Positions 9,527-17,372 of a DNA stretch of 60,898 nucleotides are shown piece by piece. Under the pieces are notes generated by a model that worked only from the letters and a program-made list of their open reading frames with translations, was not told the origin of the DNA and searched no databases. The stretch lies in IMG/VR virus record IMGVR_UViG_3300047469_000079, positions 1 to 60,898 of that record; one strand, given 5' to 3'. A program made the position numbers and the translations under genes. The stretch is from a virus. The first letter of the stretch is position 1; each line of letters begins with the position of its first letter.

Positions 9527-9555
9527 GTAGATGAGGTCTTTTAAAGAAGGAGTTT

Positions 9556-9577
9556 TGGGACCCGCGAATGGGGTCCT
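9556..9577 (-). other. Hairpin in the capsid mRNA leader
   Basis: GGACCC and GGGTCC pair around an eight-base loop some 30 bases upstream of the capsid start. On the minus strand it is followed by CAAAACTCCTTC, so it is not a classical terminator. It may stabilise or process the capsid mRNA. Confidence 0.45.
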
Positions 9578-9631
9578 GGAGGGAGGGATTGCAGGGGTTG
9601 CACACGACACGGGCTCAAAGGTCCCGTGGTG

Positions 9632-9649
9632 TTCCTACGCTGACTAGTG
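9632..9649 (-). promoter_or_regulatory. Possible phage-polymerase promoter for the capsid gene
   Basis: The minus strand reads AGTCAGCGTAGGAAC, which aligns with ACTCAGCATAGGATA at 32187..32207 in 11 of 15 positions. The position, upstream of capsid and downstream of the tRNA-like element, corresponds to T7 phi10. The match is weaker than at the other sites. Confidence 0.4.
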
Positions 9650-9687
9650 CTCCTTTGAAGCAGTCAGTTTCGCGCCCGCGAAGGTAC

Positions 9688-9759
9688 TGGTCGCGCTGGG
9701 TGGACTTGAACCACCATCACAACCCATAGAGGGCATTCTTAGAATTAGACGACAGCGCG
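9688..9759 (-). tRNA. tRNA-like gene with possible CUA anticodon (atypical)
   Basis: Seventy-two bases fold with a perfect 7-bp acceptor stem (CGCGCTG with CAGCGCG), discriminator A and an encoded CCA end. The T-arm is perfect (GGTGG, loop TTCAAGT, CCACC). The D-arm is poor and lacks the GG of the D-loop. The anticodon arm is weak (three pairs) around CTCTATG, which would place CUA as anticodon, reading the amber codon UAG. It could be a degenerate tRNA, a suppressor tRNA or a tRNA mimic. It is co-directional with the capsid gene and lies within a 242-base gap. The Asp/Pro or other identity cannot be deduced. Confidence 0.5.
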
Positions 9760-9768
9760 GTTAAGCGG

Positions 9769-9963
9769 TTACGTCCAGCCGGTCGTCTGTGTGCCCGTCG
9801 AGCGGACTTCATTCGAGATGGTCTGAACCTGGTCACGCGTCGCTGCGAGGTTGGCTCCCGCCAGGGCGGCGGAAAGCACGGGGCTCGCAGTGATGATCGC
9901 GTTGACAGACGTGTTCGCCAGCGCCGAGAGCGCAGCTACGTCCTTTTCGATTTGGGTTTGCAT
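9769..9963 (-). CDS. Small protein between scaffold and capsid
   Basis: A 64-aa protein whose ATG (9963) overlaps the scaffold stop (TAATG). It begins MQTQIEKDVAALSALANTSV and is Ala/Thr-rich and helical, without membrane segment or known motif. Its place in the structural operon suggests a role in head assembly, but I do not recognise it. Confidence 0.6.
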   Translation of the reverse strand: MQTQIEKDVAALSALANTSVNAIITASPVLSAALAGANLAATRDQVQTISNEVRSTGTQTTGWT

Positions 9964-10784
9964 TACATGCGGAACTGGGAGACGCGGAGACGGTTAGCGA
10001 CTTCCTGACGGTACGCTTCCGACTGCTGGTAGCGCGGGTCTTGCATCGCTGCGACCATCTCTGCTTGGTCACGGAATGCCGACACCTGACCACCAGGGCG
10101 AGCGCCATTGGCGTTCACCAGCGAGGGGTCACTGCCAGCGGCCATCTTCTGCTTCAGGATTTGCACAGCCGACTCTGCGTCAGGCCCGTTCAGCAGACCT
10201 TCGTAGAACGCCTTCTGGTCAGCCGGGAGGTTCTTCTGGCCCCACGCGATGATCGCGTTGAACTCAGCCTTGCCACCAGCCGCTTCGAACAGCTTGGCTT
10301 CCGACTGCGCAACCAGCGCTTGCTGGCCCATCTTGAACTGGTCCACCATGGACTGCGCCTGCTCGGGCTGGATGCCCAGGGCCTTCGCCAAGGTGTTCAG
10401 CAGAGCCGGGTCAGTCTTCTCTGCGTTGAACGCTTCGACCACCGAGCCGTCCTCGAAGCCCTTCTTGAAGTCGTAGCCGGGGACTTCCGTCTCGGTCTCT
10501 TCCTTCTTCTCGGGTTCCTTGGGCGTCTCTTCGCCGGTCTTCGGCGGTTCGTCCGTGAGCTTCGGCGTCGGTGCGTTGGGATCGACCTCGGGCTTCTCCA
10601 CGTTCGCCGGTGCCGCGTTAGGGTCAGCCGGGGTAGGAGTAGTCTTGGTCAGGTCCGGTGTCACCGTGCCTTGGTCTGCGCGAGCCGCCATGAGCGCCAC
10701 GTATTCCGGGGTGTCCGGTGCGGGCGTCGCGGGGGCTGCTACTTCGGTTGCAGGGGTGTTGGTGGTTTGCGTTGTGTCGGTCAT
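9963..10784 (-). CDS. Scaffolding protein, gp9-like
   Basis: A 273-aa protein with a very acidic, Pro/Thr/Glu-rich first half (for example DPNAPTPKLTDEPPKTGEET) and a helical, Gln-rich second half ending in a basic RLRVSQFRM. This composition, a flexible acidic arm with a basic C-terminal helix-loop-helix, is usual for podoviral scaffolds, which guide procapsid assembly and then leave. The gene lies between portal and capsid. Its start overlaps the portal stop (ATGA). Confidence 0.85.
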   Translation of the reverse strand: MTDTTQTTNTPATEVAAPATPAPDTPEYVALMAARADQGTVTPDLTKTTPTPADPNAAPANVEKPEVDPNAPTPKLTDEPPKTGEETPKEPEKKEETETEVPGYDFKKGFEDGSVVEAFNAEKTDPALLNTLAKALGIQPEQAQSMVDQFKMGQQALVAQSEAKLFEAAGGKAEFNAIIAWGQKNLPADQKAFYEGLLNGPDAESAVQILKQKMAAGSDPSLVNANGARPGGQVSAFRDQAEMVAAMQDPRYQQSEAYRQEVANRLRVSQFRM

Positions 10785-12307
10785 TGAGCGGGTTGCATTG
10801 CGTTCTGTGCGACAGCGCCAGCCACAGGGCCAGCCGCACGGGCCGCCATGTCAGCTTGCATCTGCTGTTGTTGAGCCGCCTGCTGTTCCTGTGCGACTTC
10901 GTCCGCAGTCTTGATGGACTCGGGGAAGCCCAGGGCCGCAGCAGCGGGCGTAAGGATCGTGTCGAACTTGACGTACTGAGCAGCCTGTTCCTGGAACGCT
11001 TGAGGCGTCGTGTTCAGCAGAGAGAAGAACGATTGAACCTTCTTCAGCTTGGCGTCCTTGCCCAGCGCAGCGAGACCAGTGGTCACGGTGATCTGAGTGG
11101 AGCCGTCGCCCAAGTCGGGGAGTTCGCTCTTGGCTTGCATCTGCGCCACCAGCTTCTTCAGCCGCCACCCGATCATCTCGGGACCGAGGTAGGAATAGAC
11201 CCCACCCAAGCCCTGCTCGATCTCTGAGACAAGCATCTGAAGTTCGTAGGCCGTCACGCGCTCCGCGTCGCGTCGAAGGTCGTTCGTCAGCAAGAAGGCC
11301 ACAGCCAGGTCTTGCTTCAAATCGTTCTTCTCGACGTTCAGCGATTGCATCGCGTTCGCGTTGTTGAACTGGAACGGCTGGACGTCACCCTGGGTGCCTC
11401 CGCGTCCCGAGAGCACGGAGCCGTTGCGGGCTTCCATGATGCGCTTGCGGAGGTTACCTCCAGCTGCGTTCGGTGCGACGAAGATCAGGTTCCGCGCAGC
11501 GACAGCCCCACACTCCAGCAGTTGCTGGGAGGTCTTGTCGAGCGCCAGGAGGTCCGAGTAATTCTGTTCGACGTGTGAGCGTCCATAGGACTCGCCGGGG
11601 GCCAGTTCCCACGCCAGTGCAGTCGCGGGCATGATGCCGTTGTACACAACGTAGGGCTTGACGATCTGGTCGTCCAGGTCCTGGTGAGCCGCATAGGACT
11701 TCTCGTCCTTGTACTCGAAGCGGGTGTACAGCGTGACCTCTTCGTGCTCCTTCTTCGAAGTGAGCGCTTGGAGTTCACGGGTCAACCCGCGCACGCGTAG
11801 CTTCTCAGCCATCACGAGTTCGAGGACCTTCCCGTCGTTGTCACGAACCACCACGAACTGGTCGAGGCGGAACAGCTTGAGCTTGCCGTCAGGCTGGATG
11901 TACTCAGCGACGTTCCCAGCCACGATCAGATGGAGCAGCGACAGGAACGTCTGACGACGCCAGTTCAATGCTTCGATCTTCGCGTTGATGAGTTGCTCGC
12001 ATTGCGCCAGGCCCTTGATGATGTTCGGCGGCGGCGACAGCACACCCTCTTTCAGCAGCGCCTGCGTAGACGCTTCGAGGTTGAAGGCGGAATCGCCGGG
12101 AGGCATGAACGCCATCATGAGCTTCGAGGCGACGTTCGTGGACGCCCGGTGTCCAAAGGACGAGTACGTCTGGGGGAGAATCTGTTGCGGAGTCTGCCCA
12201 TCAGGTGGGCACACAGACGGCACAGTCAGCGCTGCGCATGCCTGGGCTCGCCGGTAGTACGGGTCCCGGTCAGGAACCAACTCCCGGTAGCGGTCCATCA
12301 GCTTCAT
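10781..12307 (-). CDS. Portal (head-tail connector), gp8-like
   Basis: A 508-aa protein starting at ATG 12307 (MKLMDRYRELVPDRDPYYRRAQ), with the preceding TGA overlapping by one base. Size and sequence match T7-like connectors: PPDGQTPQQILPQTYSSFGHRA near the N-terminus, MPPGDSAFNLE, and GESYGRSHVEQNYSDLLALD in the middle. The C-terminal 60 residues are Gln/Ala-rich. Twelve copies form the ring through which DNA is packaged and ejected. Confidence 0.92.
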   Translation of the reverse strand: MKLMDRYRELVPDRDPYYRRAQACAALTVPSVCPPDGQTPQQILPQTYSSFGHRASTNVASKLMMAFMPPGDSAFNLEASTQALLKEGVLSPPPNIIKGLAQCEQLINAKIEALNWRRQTFLSLLHLIVAGNVAEYIQPDGKLKLFRLDQFVVVRDNDGKVLELVMAEKLRVRGLTRELQALTSKKEHEEVTLYTRFEYKDEKSYAAHQDLDDQIVKPYVVYNGIMPATALAWELAPGESYGRSHVEQNYSDLLALDKTSQQLLECGAVAARNLIFVAPNAAGGNLRKRIMEARNGSVLSGRGGTQGDVQPFQFNNANAMQSLNVEKNDLKQDLAVAFLLTNDLRRDAERVTAYELQMLVSEIEQGLGGVYSYLGPEMIGWRLKKLVAQMQAKSELPDLGDGSTQITVTTGLAALGKDAKLKKVQSFFSLLNTTPQAFQEQAAQYVKFDTILTPAAAALGFPESIKTADEVAQEQQAAQQQQMQADMAARAAGPVAGAVAQNAMQPAQ

Positions 12308-12486
12308 CAAAGCTGAACACCGACTCCTGAGCTACCCGTGGCCGCAGGGGCCGTCAGGTAACGTCGAATTGAGGTCTTCTTTGCAACTGCGTTCGCCGGG
12401 GAGTCCTCCAGTGGGGAGACCAGCTTCGCAGCCGGGGCATCCGGTTGGATGGGGTCCGGTGTCTTAGGGTCCTTCGGGCTTCCCAT
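12307..12486 (-). CDS. Small virion-region protein, gp7.3-like by position
   Basis: A 59-aa protein starting at ATG 12486 (MGSPKDPKTPDPIQ). It is Pro/Ala-rich and ends with ATGSSGVGVQL, resembling in place and tail (a Ser/Gly-rich C-terminus) the T7 gp7.3 protein, a minor tail protein needed for adsorption. It overlaps the 3' end of the acetyltransferase-like ORF by 23 bases. The gp7.3 link rests mainly on synteny. Confidence 0.55.
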   Translation of the reverse strand: MGSPKDPKTPDPIQPDAPAAKLVSPLEDSPANAVAKKTSIRRYLTAPAATGSSGVGVQL

Positions 12487-12916
12487 AAAGGTCCAGGGTG
12501 AATTGCGGACTGCCCACGCACTCATGAAAGCCGAGGCGTCGCAAGTAGTCCGCGTGTTGAGGGAGAGGATTGGCGGTTACGTGAGTAACGCCGGATGATC
12601 GAACTGCATCGCTGAGAGCACGAAGAGTCGCAGGGGTGACCCAGCGACGCCGGGATTCTGGGGCAGCACAAAGGTGCAAGGCTGCCCTGCCAGGTCCCAG
12701 AGGCTGAGTCCATACTGCAACTTCAATGTCAGAACCACGGCGCAGAGTCCAGTGATGGCAGCGCCGCAGTAGAGCAAGAGACCAATCCTCGCTGAACGGA
12801 TGCCCAGCGGAGCGAAGGAACGCACGTAGTTCATAGAGACGACGTTTCCGCCGTGTCCGAGTCCCGCTGTTCTTCGTCCAGGTCGTCCGCAAGCTGGAAG
12901 ATTGCTTTGATCGCAT
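12464..12916 (-). CDS. GNAT-like (acetyltransferase-fold) phage protein, start uncertain
   Basis: The frame is open for 150 codons. The C-terminal half resembles GNAT-fold phage proteins: a WTQPLGPGRAALHLCA strand, a helix ending DAVRSSGVTHVTAN, and PQHADYLRRLGFHECVG, which matches the conserved YYxRLGF element of GNAT proteins. The first 30 codons overlap the preceding gene and look unnatural (Arg/Ser-rich), so the true start is probably downstream, but no good start codon is visible there. An overlapping frame (12577..12834, starting MNYVRSFAPLG) has an ATGA-coupled start and a hydrophobic segment and could be the translated one instead. Confidence 0.55.
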   Translation of the reverse strand: MRSKQSSSLRTTWTKNSGTRTRRKRRLYELRAFLRSAGHPFSEDWSLALLRRCHHWTLRRGSDIEVAVWTQPLGPGRAALHLCAAPESRRRWVTPATLRALSDAVRSSGVTHVTANPLPQHADYLRRLGFHECVGSPQFTLDLYGKPEGP

Positions 12917-13073
12917 CGTGCGCCCCGATGAGTTCGTGGGCGGCGGTGTAGTCCTTGACGTGGATCAAGTCCACAGCCGCAGGGAGGGGAAATTGGGAGA
13001 GAAGCCAAGAGCCAATGGTACGAATATCCGTCGAGCTTGGGCAGTTGGCCGGGATGGTGACAGCCTCGTCCAC
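12831..13073 (-). CDS. Small acidic protein behind a phage promoter
   Basis: An ORF of about 80 codons with a GTG start at 13073 is the first gene after the promoter-like site at 13108..13129. It reads VDEAVTIPANCPSSTDI at the start and is acidic at the end (ADDLDEEQRDSDTAETSSL). No family is recognised. The frame is open further upstream through the promoter, so the start is a judgement based on the promoter position. Confidence 0.5.
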   Translation of the reverse strand: MDEAVTIPANCPSSTDIRTIGSWLLSQFPLPAAVDLIHVKDYTAAHELIGAHDAIKAIFQLADDLDEEQRDSDTAETSSL

Positions 13074-13107
13074 CTCTAAGAGAGTCTTAGAGATATATAG
13101 GGACCCT

Positions 13108-13129
13108 CTACCATGTGCGGAGTTACTCG
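13108..13129 (-). promoter_or_regulatory. Phage RNA polymerase promoter upstream of the virion operon
   Basis: The minus strand reads GAGTAACTCCGCACATGGTAG, a member of the promoter family described at 48509. The TAA is also the stop codon of the Rz gene. The transcript would begin with GGTAGAGGGTCCCT and then CTCTAAGACTCTCTTAGAG, which forms a perfect 8-bp hairpin. It lies upstream of the portal, scaffold and capsid cluster. Confidence 0.6.
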
Positions 13130-13707
13130 CTGGGGGCGTCAGCGACGGCTCGCGCAGCGGCTGTTGTGTCCCCACTTCGTATGGCGTTGTACCAGTCTTG
13201 AACGGCAGTAAGCCGCGCAGCATTCTTGCGGCAAATTGTGTAATTGATCTCATCGTTCCGCATCAGGTCCGCGAGGCTGAACTGGCCGGAACCAGCGGTT
13301 GCAGCGGGATCGCCTTGCGGGCCAGCGACGGCGGGAGTGCCGGGAACGCTCGGACCACTTCCGGCGACGGCGTCGTTGTGCAGGCGGGCAAGGTCATCAC
13401 TGAGCCGAACAGAATCGGCCCGAGCAGCAGCGAGCGCAGTTTCCAGGGCAGTCGTGCGAGCTTTGTGAGCATTGGATTCGTCCTTCAGGGTTGCTCGGAG
13501 TGCGGCTTCAGCCTGATCCGAGATGAGTTTGTCGGTCGTGCGGGCGAGCGCCAGCGCGGACTCTTGGGTTTGCTTAGCCGACGCGACACCAGCCGCGTAG
13601 CCGTCGTCGTAGACGTGGGATCGGTACAGGAACGCACCGCCAATCAAGCCAGCCGCCAGGAGAACCCCGGCGACCGCCTTGACCGCCCAGGAGGGCACGG
13701 GGAACAT
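13123..13707 (-). CDS. Rz: Rz-like inner-membrane spanin
   Basis: A 194-aa protein starting at ATG 13707, which overlaps the previous stop (TAATG). It has one N-terminal membrane segment (about residues 5-24, WAVKAVAGVLLAAGLIGGAF) followed by a long Ala-rich helical periplasmic region and a Pro/Gly-rich linker, the plan of i-spanins. An Rz1-like lipoprotein is encoded inside it in another frame, which strongly supports the call. Spanins fuse inner and outer membranes in the last step of lysis. The gene lies upstream of the portal gene, far from holin and terminase, unlike T7 18.5/18.7. Its C-terminal Glu and stop form part of a phage promoter. Confidence 0.8.
   Translation of the reverse strand: MFPVPSWAVKAVAGVLLAAGLIGGAFLYRSHVYDDGYAAGVASAKQTQESALALARTTDKLISDQAEAALRATLKDESNAHKARTTALETALAAARADSVRLSDDLARLHNDAVAGSGPSVPGTPAVAGPQGDPAATAGSGQFSLADLMRNDEINYTICRKNAARLTAVQDWYNAIRSGDTTAAARAVADAPSE
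13263..13472 (-). CDS. Rz1: Rz1-like outer-membrane lipoprotein spanin, nested inside Rz
   Basis: A 69-aa ORF lies entirely inside the Rz gene in a different frame. It has a basic N-terminus, a hydrophobic stretch (LRSLLLGPILFGSVMT) and a lipobox LPAC, giving a lipid-modified Cys around residue 31, followed by a short Pro-rich mature part (PALPPSLARKAIPLQPLVP). This is the classical form of Rz1 o-spanins and their nested arrangement in lambda. Confidence 0.78.
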   Translation of the reverse strand: MLTKLARLPWKLRSLLLGPILFGSVMTLPACTTTPSPEVVRAFPALPPSLARKAIPLQPLVPASSASRT

Positions 13708-14054
13708 TAGACGGTCTGCGCCTCGCGCTTGGCAATCTCGCGCTCGATGTACCACTTCGCCTTCTTCAAGTCCTCGATGGCGTCCAGCTTCAGGTCACAG
13801 CGCCAGATGTACTTCACCGCGTTGCCGAGGTTGAAGCCCATGTGCTGCGTGATCGTGATGCACTCGATGCCCGAGGGGTGCGAGCGGTAGTGCGACGGGT
13901 CGATGGCGGTCACTGCGGGGGCCTTCGTCGCGTCAGCCAGGTACGGCGTCGGGTCGAAGCCCACCACTTGCGGTCCACGCAATTCGAGCGTCGTGAAGCC
14001 CGCGCCGCAACCGCCTGCTTTGGCGATGGCGTCGTCCAGGGTGTGATGAGTCAT
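13707..14054 (-). CDS. DUF3310-family protein (T7 gp1.7-like)
   Basis: A 115-aa protein starting at ATG 14054 behind AAAGGTTAC. The C-terminal part carries the DUF3310 pattern: DPSHYRSHPSGIECI, then MGFNLGNAVKYIWR and a helix DAIEDLKKAKWYIEREI. T7 gp1.7, which includes this domain, has nucleotide kinase activity, so a role in nucleotide metabolism is likely. It follows the exonuclease gene. Confidence 0.75.
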   Translation of the reverse strand: MTHHTLDDAIAKAGGCGAGFTTLELRGPQVVGFDPTPYLADATKAPAVTAIDPSHYRSHPSGIECITITQHMGFNLGNAVKYIWRCDLKLDAIEDLKKAKWYIEREIAKREAQTV

Positions 14055-14067
14055 GGGGATGTAACCT

Positions 14068-14862
14068 TTAGCTTGCGAGTTCTGCTGCATCGAAGTTGAT
14101 GTCCTTGTGTCCCGGCAGCGCGTAGCGAACGCGGCCAGTGTTGAAGTCGTACTCCCCCGGTCGGAGGATGTGCGCGAGTGCAGCCTGCTGACGGAAGTCC
14201 GCAGCGGTTTGAGAGACGTCCCGGTACTTCCCGGTCTTCTGGGAGAGGTACTTGAGGACGGCGTTGTGGGTCATCTGCTCCAGCGAGTGACAGCCTTCCA
14301 GCGTCGCCTCTGCTGCCACGGGGCCGCAGCCCAGACAGCCGCCGAAGCCGTCAGTGGAGTCGCCCATGAGGGTCTGGTACATCCACTGCCAGTCAGCGCG
14401 TGTTGAGGTGATCGTGGCGTTCTGCTTCTTGCCGGTGACGTACAGGCGGCCAGGGACGGTCTTCATGTCCTTGTCGTTCGAACAGATGACCTTGCCGGTG
14501 CCTGAGAGAATGCCCATGACGTCATCAGCTTCGAGGCCGGGATACCACTTCACCGGGAGGTTCTCGAAGCACCACAACTCCAGGGGCTTGTACTGCTCGG
14601 GCTTCTCGCCGCGAGCGCCCTTGTACTGCGGGTAGATGCCTCGACGGAACAGGCCGCGCTCCAGCGGGCTCAGGCAGAATATGTAGCTCTCTGCTCCCAC
14701 TGCGTCGCACCAGGCGTCGATGATCTTGTGTAGCGCGGTCTGCGCCTCTTCGAAGGTCGGGGGACGGTCACAGGTAGTCTCTGCTTCCCAGTCGGTGTCC
14801 TCGACCTTGATGACGGTGGCCTTGTAAATCGCCTCGTCGCCATCGATCAGCGCGATGGTCAA
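14068..14862 (-). CDS. 5'-3' exonuclease, T7 gp6-like
   Basis: A 264-aa protein with a TTG start at 14862 that overlaps the preceding TGA (TTGA). The N-terminus TIALIDGDEAIYKA carries the first metal-binding Asp, followed by RGIYPQYKGARGEKP, GLEADDVMGIL (Asp pair) and CSNDKDMKTVPG, the order of motifs in the FEN/5'-nuclease family. In T7 the enzyme removes RNA primers and degrades host DNA. It is located just after the DNA polymerase block. Confidence 0.85.
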   Translation of the reverse strand: MTIALIDGDEAIYKATVIKVEDTDWEAETTCDRPPTFEEAQTALHKIIDAWCDAVGAESYIFCLSPLERGLFRRGIYPQYKGARGEKPEQYKPLELWCFENLPVKWYPGLEADDVMGILSGTGKVICSNDKDMKTVPGRLYVTGKKQNATITSTRADWQWMYQTLMGDSTDGFGGCLGCGPVAAEATLEGCHSLEQMTHNAVLKYLSQKTGKYRDVSQTAADFRQQAALAHILRPGEYDFNTGRVRYALPGHKDINFDAAELAS

Positions 14863-14960
14863 CCGAAGACGTACTTGAGCAGCGCGGCGAGCACCAGGAC
14901 CGGCACGCCAATCGCAAGAAGCAACTGGACCAGCACTACCACTATGAGAGTGACGCGCAT
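14859..14960 (-). CDS. 33-aa single-pass membrane protein
   Basis: A short ORF, MRVTLIVVVLVQLLLAIG and a hydrophobic continuation ending KYVFG, starts at ATG 14960 overlapping the previous TGA and ends overlapping the TTG of the exonuclease. The tight coupling at both ends supports translation. Almost the whole chain is membrane-spanning. Function unknown. Confidence 0.55.
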   Translation of the reverse strand: MRVTLIVVVLVQLLLAIGVPVLVLAALLKYVFG

Positions 14961-15520
14961 CAAGCGCCTCCAATTCGGTTGAGGGTTTCGAGGGACTCGC
15001 AGTTGCGGAAGCGACGCTCGGGATACTTCGCCTTCAGGCGTTGCAGACGCTTGGCCGACGAGTCGATGCGCCACTGGGCCTTGCCCCGGTCACCCGTGTA
15101 GGTACAGGTGTTCTTGAGGTTGTCGATGGTGAATGCGCCCGTCCAGATGACACCGTGTGGTGTTACTGCGATCTGTGACAGCGCAAAGTCGAAGTCGTGG
15201 ATGTTGTCCACCGGGTCTTTGATGTCGAACGGGTTCAGGTCGATGATGTTCAGACGCGGACGTCCGTCATCGAAGTGAATCTCGAACTCGAACTCTTCGC
15301 AGCCCGAGGGGTCCGTGGGTTCGATTACGTCGAAGCGCCCGCCCACGGAGATAGCCAAGCGTTCGAGGGTCTTGCGCGTTACGTCGCAGCCCGTCATGAC
15401 GTCGATGTCCTTGATGGGTTTGCCGAAGTACGCATCGCGCGGCGCACCGCCTGCAATCACAGCGTCAGGGAGGTAGTCGCGGATAGCAGGCAGCAGTTCT
15501 TGCAGGTCAGTGAGTTTCAT
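14960..15520 (-). CDS. Nucleotidyltransferase-like protein (CCA-adding/poly(A) polymerase head domain)
   Basis: A 186-aa protein starting at ATG 15520, overlapping the DNA polymerase 3' end by 14 bases. AGGAPRDAYFGKPIKDIDV is the class II nucleotidyltransferase signature (GG, RD, then DxD metal site). There is no C-terminal RNA-binding tail of a full tRNA nucleotidyltransferase (usually about 400 aa), but a short basic helix (KRLQRLKAKYPERRF). It might act on RNA ends or be a nucleotidyltransferase toxin-like or anti-host enzyme. A tRNA-like gene lies in the same phage. Confidence 0.7.
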   Translation of the reverse strand: MKLTDLQELLPAIRDYLPDAVIAGGAPRDAYFGKPIKDIDVMTGCDVTRKTLERLAISVGGRFDVIEPTDPSGCEEFEFEIHFDDGRPRLNIIDLNPFDIKDPVDNIHDFDFALSQIAVTPHGVIWTGAFTIDNLKNTCTYTGDRGKAQWRIDSSAKRLQRLKAKYPERRFRNCESLETLNRIGGA

Positions 15521-17372
15521 GCCAGTTGTTTCCGATGTCGTATGCACCATCGAGACGGCACCGGAAGTCCCAGTGCTCGCCTGCTTTGGTGATGGCTTGT
15601 TTGAAGGTGGAACCAGCGAGGTCTGCGAGATGCGGGCGCACCTCCTGCTGGACTTCGTCATGGACGTTGGCGAGGAAGCCGAACTCTTCGCCGTGTTGCC
15701 AGCCGTGTACGCCAGTGACCTCGGCGTAGTAGATGACCAATGCCTTCTTCATGATGATTGCGCCCGTGCCCTGGAGCAGCGTGTTGAGCGATGCGTGAGC
15801 ATGGCGAACACGAATGCGGCGACCGTCGATGCCCTTGAGCCAGCCGCGCTCCTTGGCAGTAGCCTTGATGTCCTTGATGAGCTTGGCGAAGCCGACAATA
15901 CCGTTGATGAGTCGAGCCTTGACTTCCTTGCCGATGACCTTTGCGGGCTTCAGCTTGTTACCAACACGCGCCCATTCGGGCCACTCGCTCACAGGCTTGC
16001 CACTGGCCCGCCAGTCAGCGATCCAGATGTTCCCCGCCTTCTCATCCCCAGCGCCGTACAGCGAGCCGTACAGCAGGGTCTTCGCGCCGTCCCGACTGAA
16101 CAAGTCCGTGTTCTTCCGGTTCATCGAGTGGGCGTCGGTGCCGTCTTCTTTCTTACCTTCGAGCAGCGCTCGGGTTAGACGTCCCTTGTCGTATGGCGTG
16201 AGGTAGTGAGCCAGCACGCGCAGTTCGATACCCTCTGCGTCGCACCCGACCATCTTGAAGCCCTTGCCGGGTTCCCAGATGTGGCGCATTTCCTTGTCGA
16301 TGTTTGCTGAGTTCGGGCGCGAGTGCGTCATCCGTCCGGTCACAGCGCCGTTCGTGTTCACATAGCCGTGAACGCGGTGGTTATCGTCGGCGTGGTGAAT
16401 CCAGCCGCCGCCCGATCCGTCTTTCTTCTTCGGTGCGGCAAGTTGGGTCCACTGCTTGTCCACCCGAATGAAGTCGATGAGCGGCTTGACCTCGGGGAAG
16501 TCCAGCTTCTTCAGGACCGCTTCGGTGATGTTCGGGTTACCCTTCTCGGTGAGCGGGGCCTTCCACCCGTAGCGCTTCTTCAGCCGCGCCGATACGTGGT
16601 ACTCGGAGCCGGGGTTGAATTCTTGCAGGACGATCTTGGTGTATGGGACATCCACCGTGTACTGCTTGCCGTCGCGCTTCATCGTGCGCTTCGGTACGGT
16701 GACGCCTCCTGACACGAAGATCGGCGGGAAGACTCGCTGCATCTCTGCGAAGTAGCCTTCGCGTCGCTCGGACAACTGAGCGGCCAGGGTCATCGCTTCG
16801 CGCATGTTCAGCGGGAAGCCGTTCGCCATCTGGAGGTCGATGATGTAAGCGACGTCGTGTTCGAGTTGCGACGACTCGCCCCACGTCAGGACACACTTCA
16901 GTTTCTCGAAGAGAGCCTTGGTGACCACGACGTCCTGGAGGTTGTAGTGGAGCATCTCGTCTGAGTAGCGATCCCACTCGTGGTGGGAGCCCTTCAGAAT
17001 GCCCATCTCGATCCCGTAGCCTTCCAGCTTGTGACCACCGAGACGCTCGGGATCGCGAAGGCGTCCCATGACCAGCGTGTCGTAGATGTTGACGTAAGGG
17101 ATGTCCACCCCGGTCACCTTCTTCAGAGCCTTGCGGTCGAAGTTGATGCCGTTGTGCGCTACTGTCATTCCCCCAGCTTCGACGTGACGGCGGAGTCGCT
17201 CTACGCCTTCAGCCAGCGGGGGATGCTTGGGGTTGTGATCGGTGTACCCGGTGACCTCGTCCGTGCCGAGTTCCCCAATAGCCATACACCAGATGCGCGT
17301 GAGTTCGAGCAGGAGACCATCGGTCTCCAAGTCCCACACCAGGATGGGGAGTTCAGCAGGACGGAGTTTCAT
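15507..17372 (-). CDS. Family A DNA polymerase with 3'-5' exonuclease, T7 gp5-like
   Basis: A 621-aa protein, shorter than T7 gp5 (704 aa). The exonuclease domain begins with LVWDLETDG (ExoI, D/E) and includes AHNGINFD (ExoII) and YNLQDVVVT (ExoIII). The polymerase domain shows motif A CDAEGIELRVLAH, motif B RDGAKTLLYGSLYGAG and motif C NVHDEVQ, all with the expected catalytic residues. Its start overlaps the stop of the preceding small gene (ATGA). It is the replicative polymerase of the phage; a host processivity factor is likely, but the binding loop cannot be identified here. Confidence 0.95.
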   Translation of the reverse strand: MKLRPAELPILVWDLETDGLLLELTRIWCMAIGELGTDEVTGYTDHNPKHPPLAEGVERLRRHVEAGGMTVAHNGINFDRKALKKVTGVDIPYVNIYDTLVMGRLRDPERLGGHKLEGYGIEMGILKGSHHEWDRYSDEMLHYNLQDVVVTKALFEKLKCVLTWGESSQLEHDVAYIIDLQMANGFPLNMREAMTLAAQLSERREGYFAEMQRVFPPIFVSGGVTVPKRTMKRDGKQYTVDVPYTKIVLQEFNPGSEYHVSARLKKRYGWKAPLTEKGNPNITEAVLKKLDFPEVKPLIDFIRVDKQWTQLAAPKKKDGSGGGWIHHADDNHRVHGYVNTNGAVTGRMTHSRPNSANIDKEMRHIWEPGKGFKMVGCDAEGIELRVLAHYLTPYDKGRLTRALLEGKKEDGTDAHSMNRKNTDLFSRDGAKTLLYGSLYGAGDEKAGNIWIADWRASGKPVSEWPEWARVGNKLKPAKVIGKEVKARLINGIVGFAKLIKDIKATAKERGWLKGIDGRRIRVRHAHASLNTLLQGTGAIIMKKALVIYYAEVTGVHGWQHGEEFGFLANVHDEVQQEVRPHLADLAGSTFKQAITKAGEHWDFRCRLDGAYDIGNNWHETH

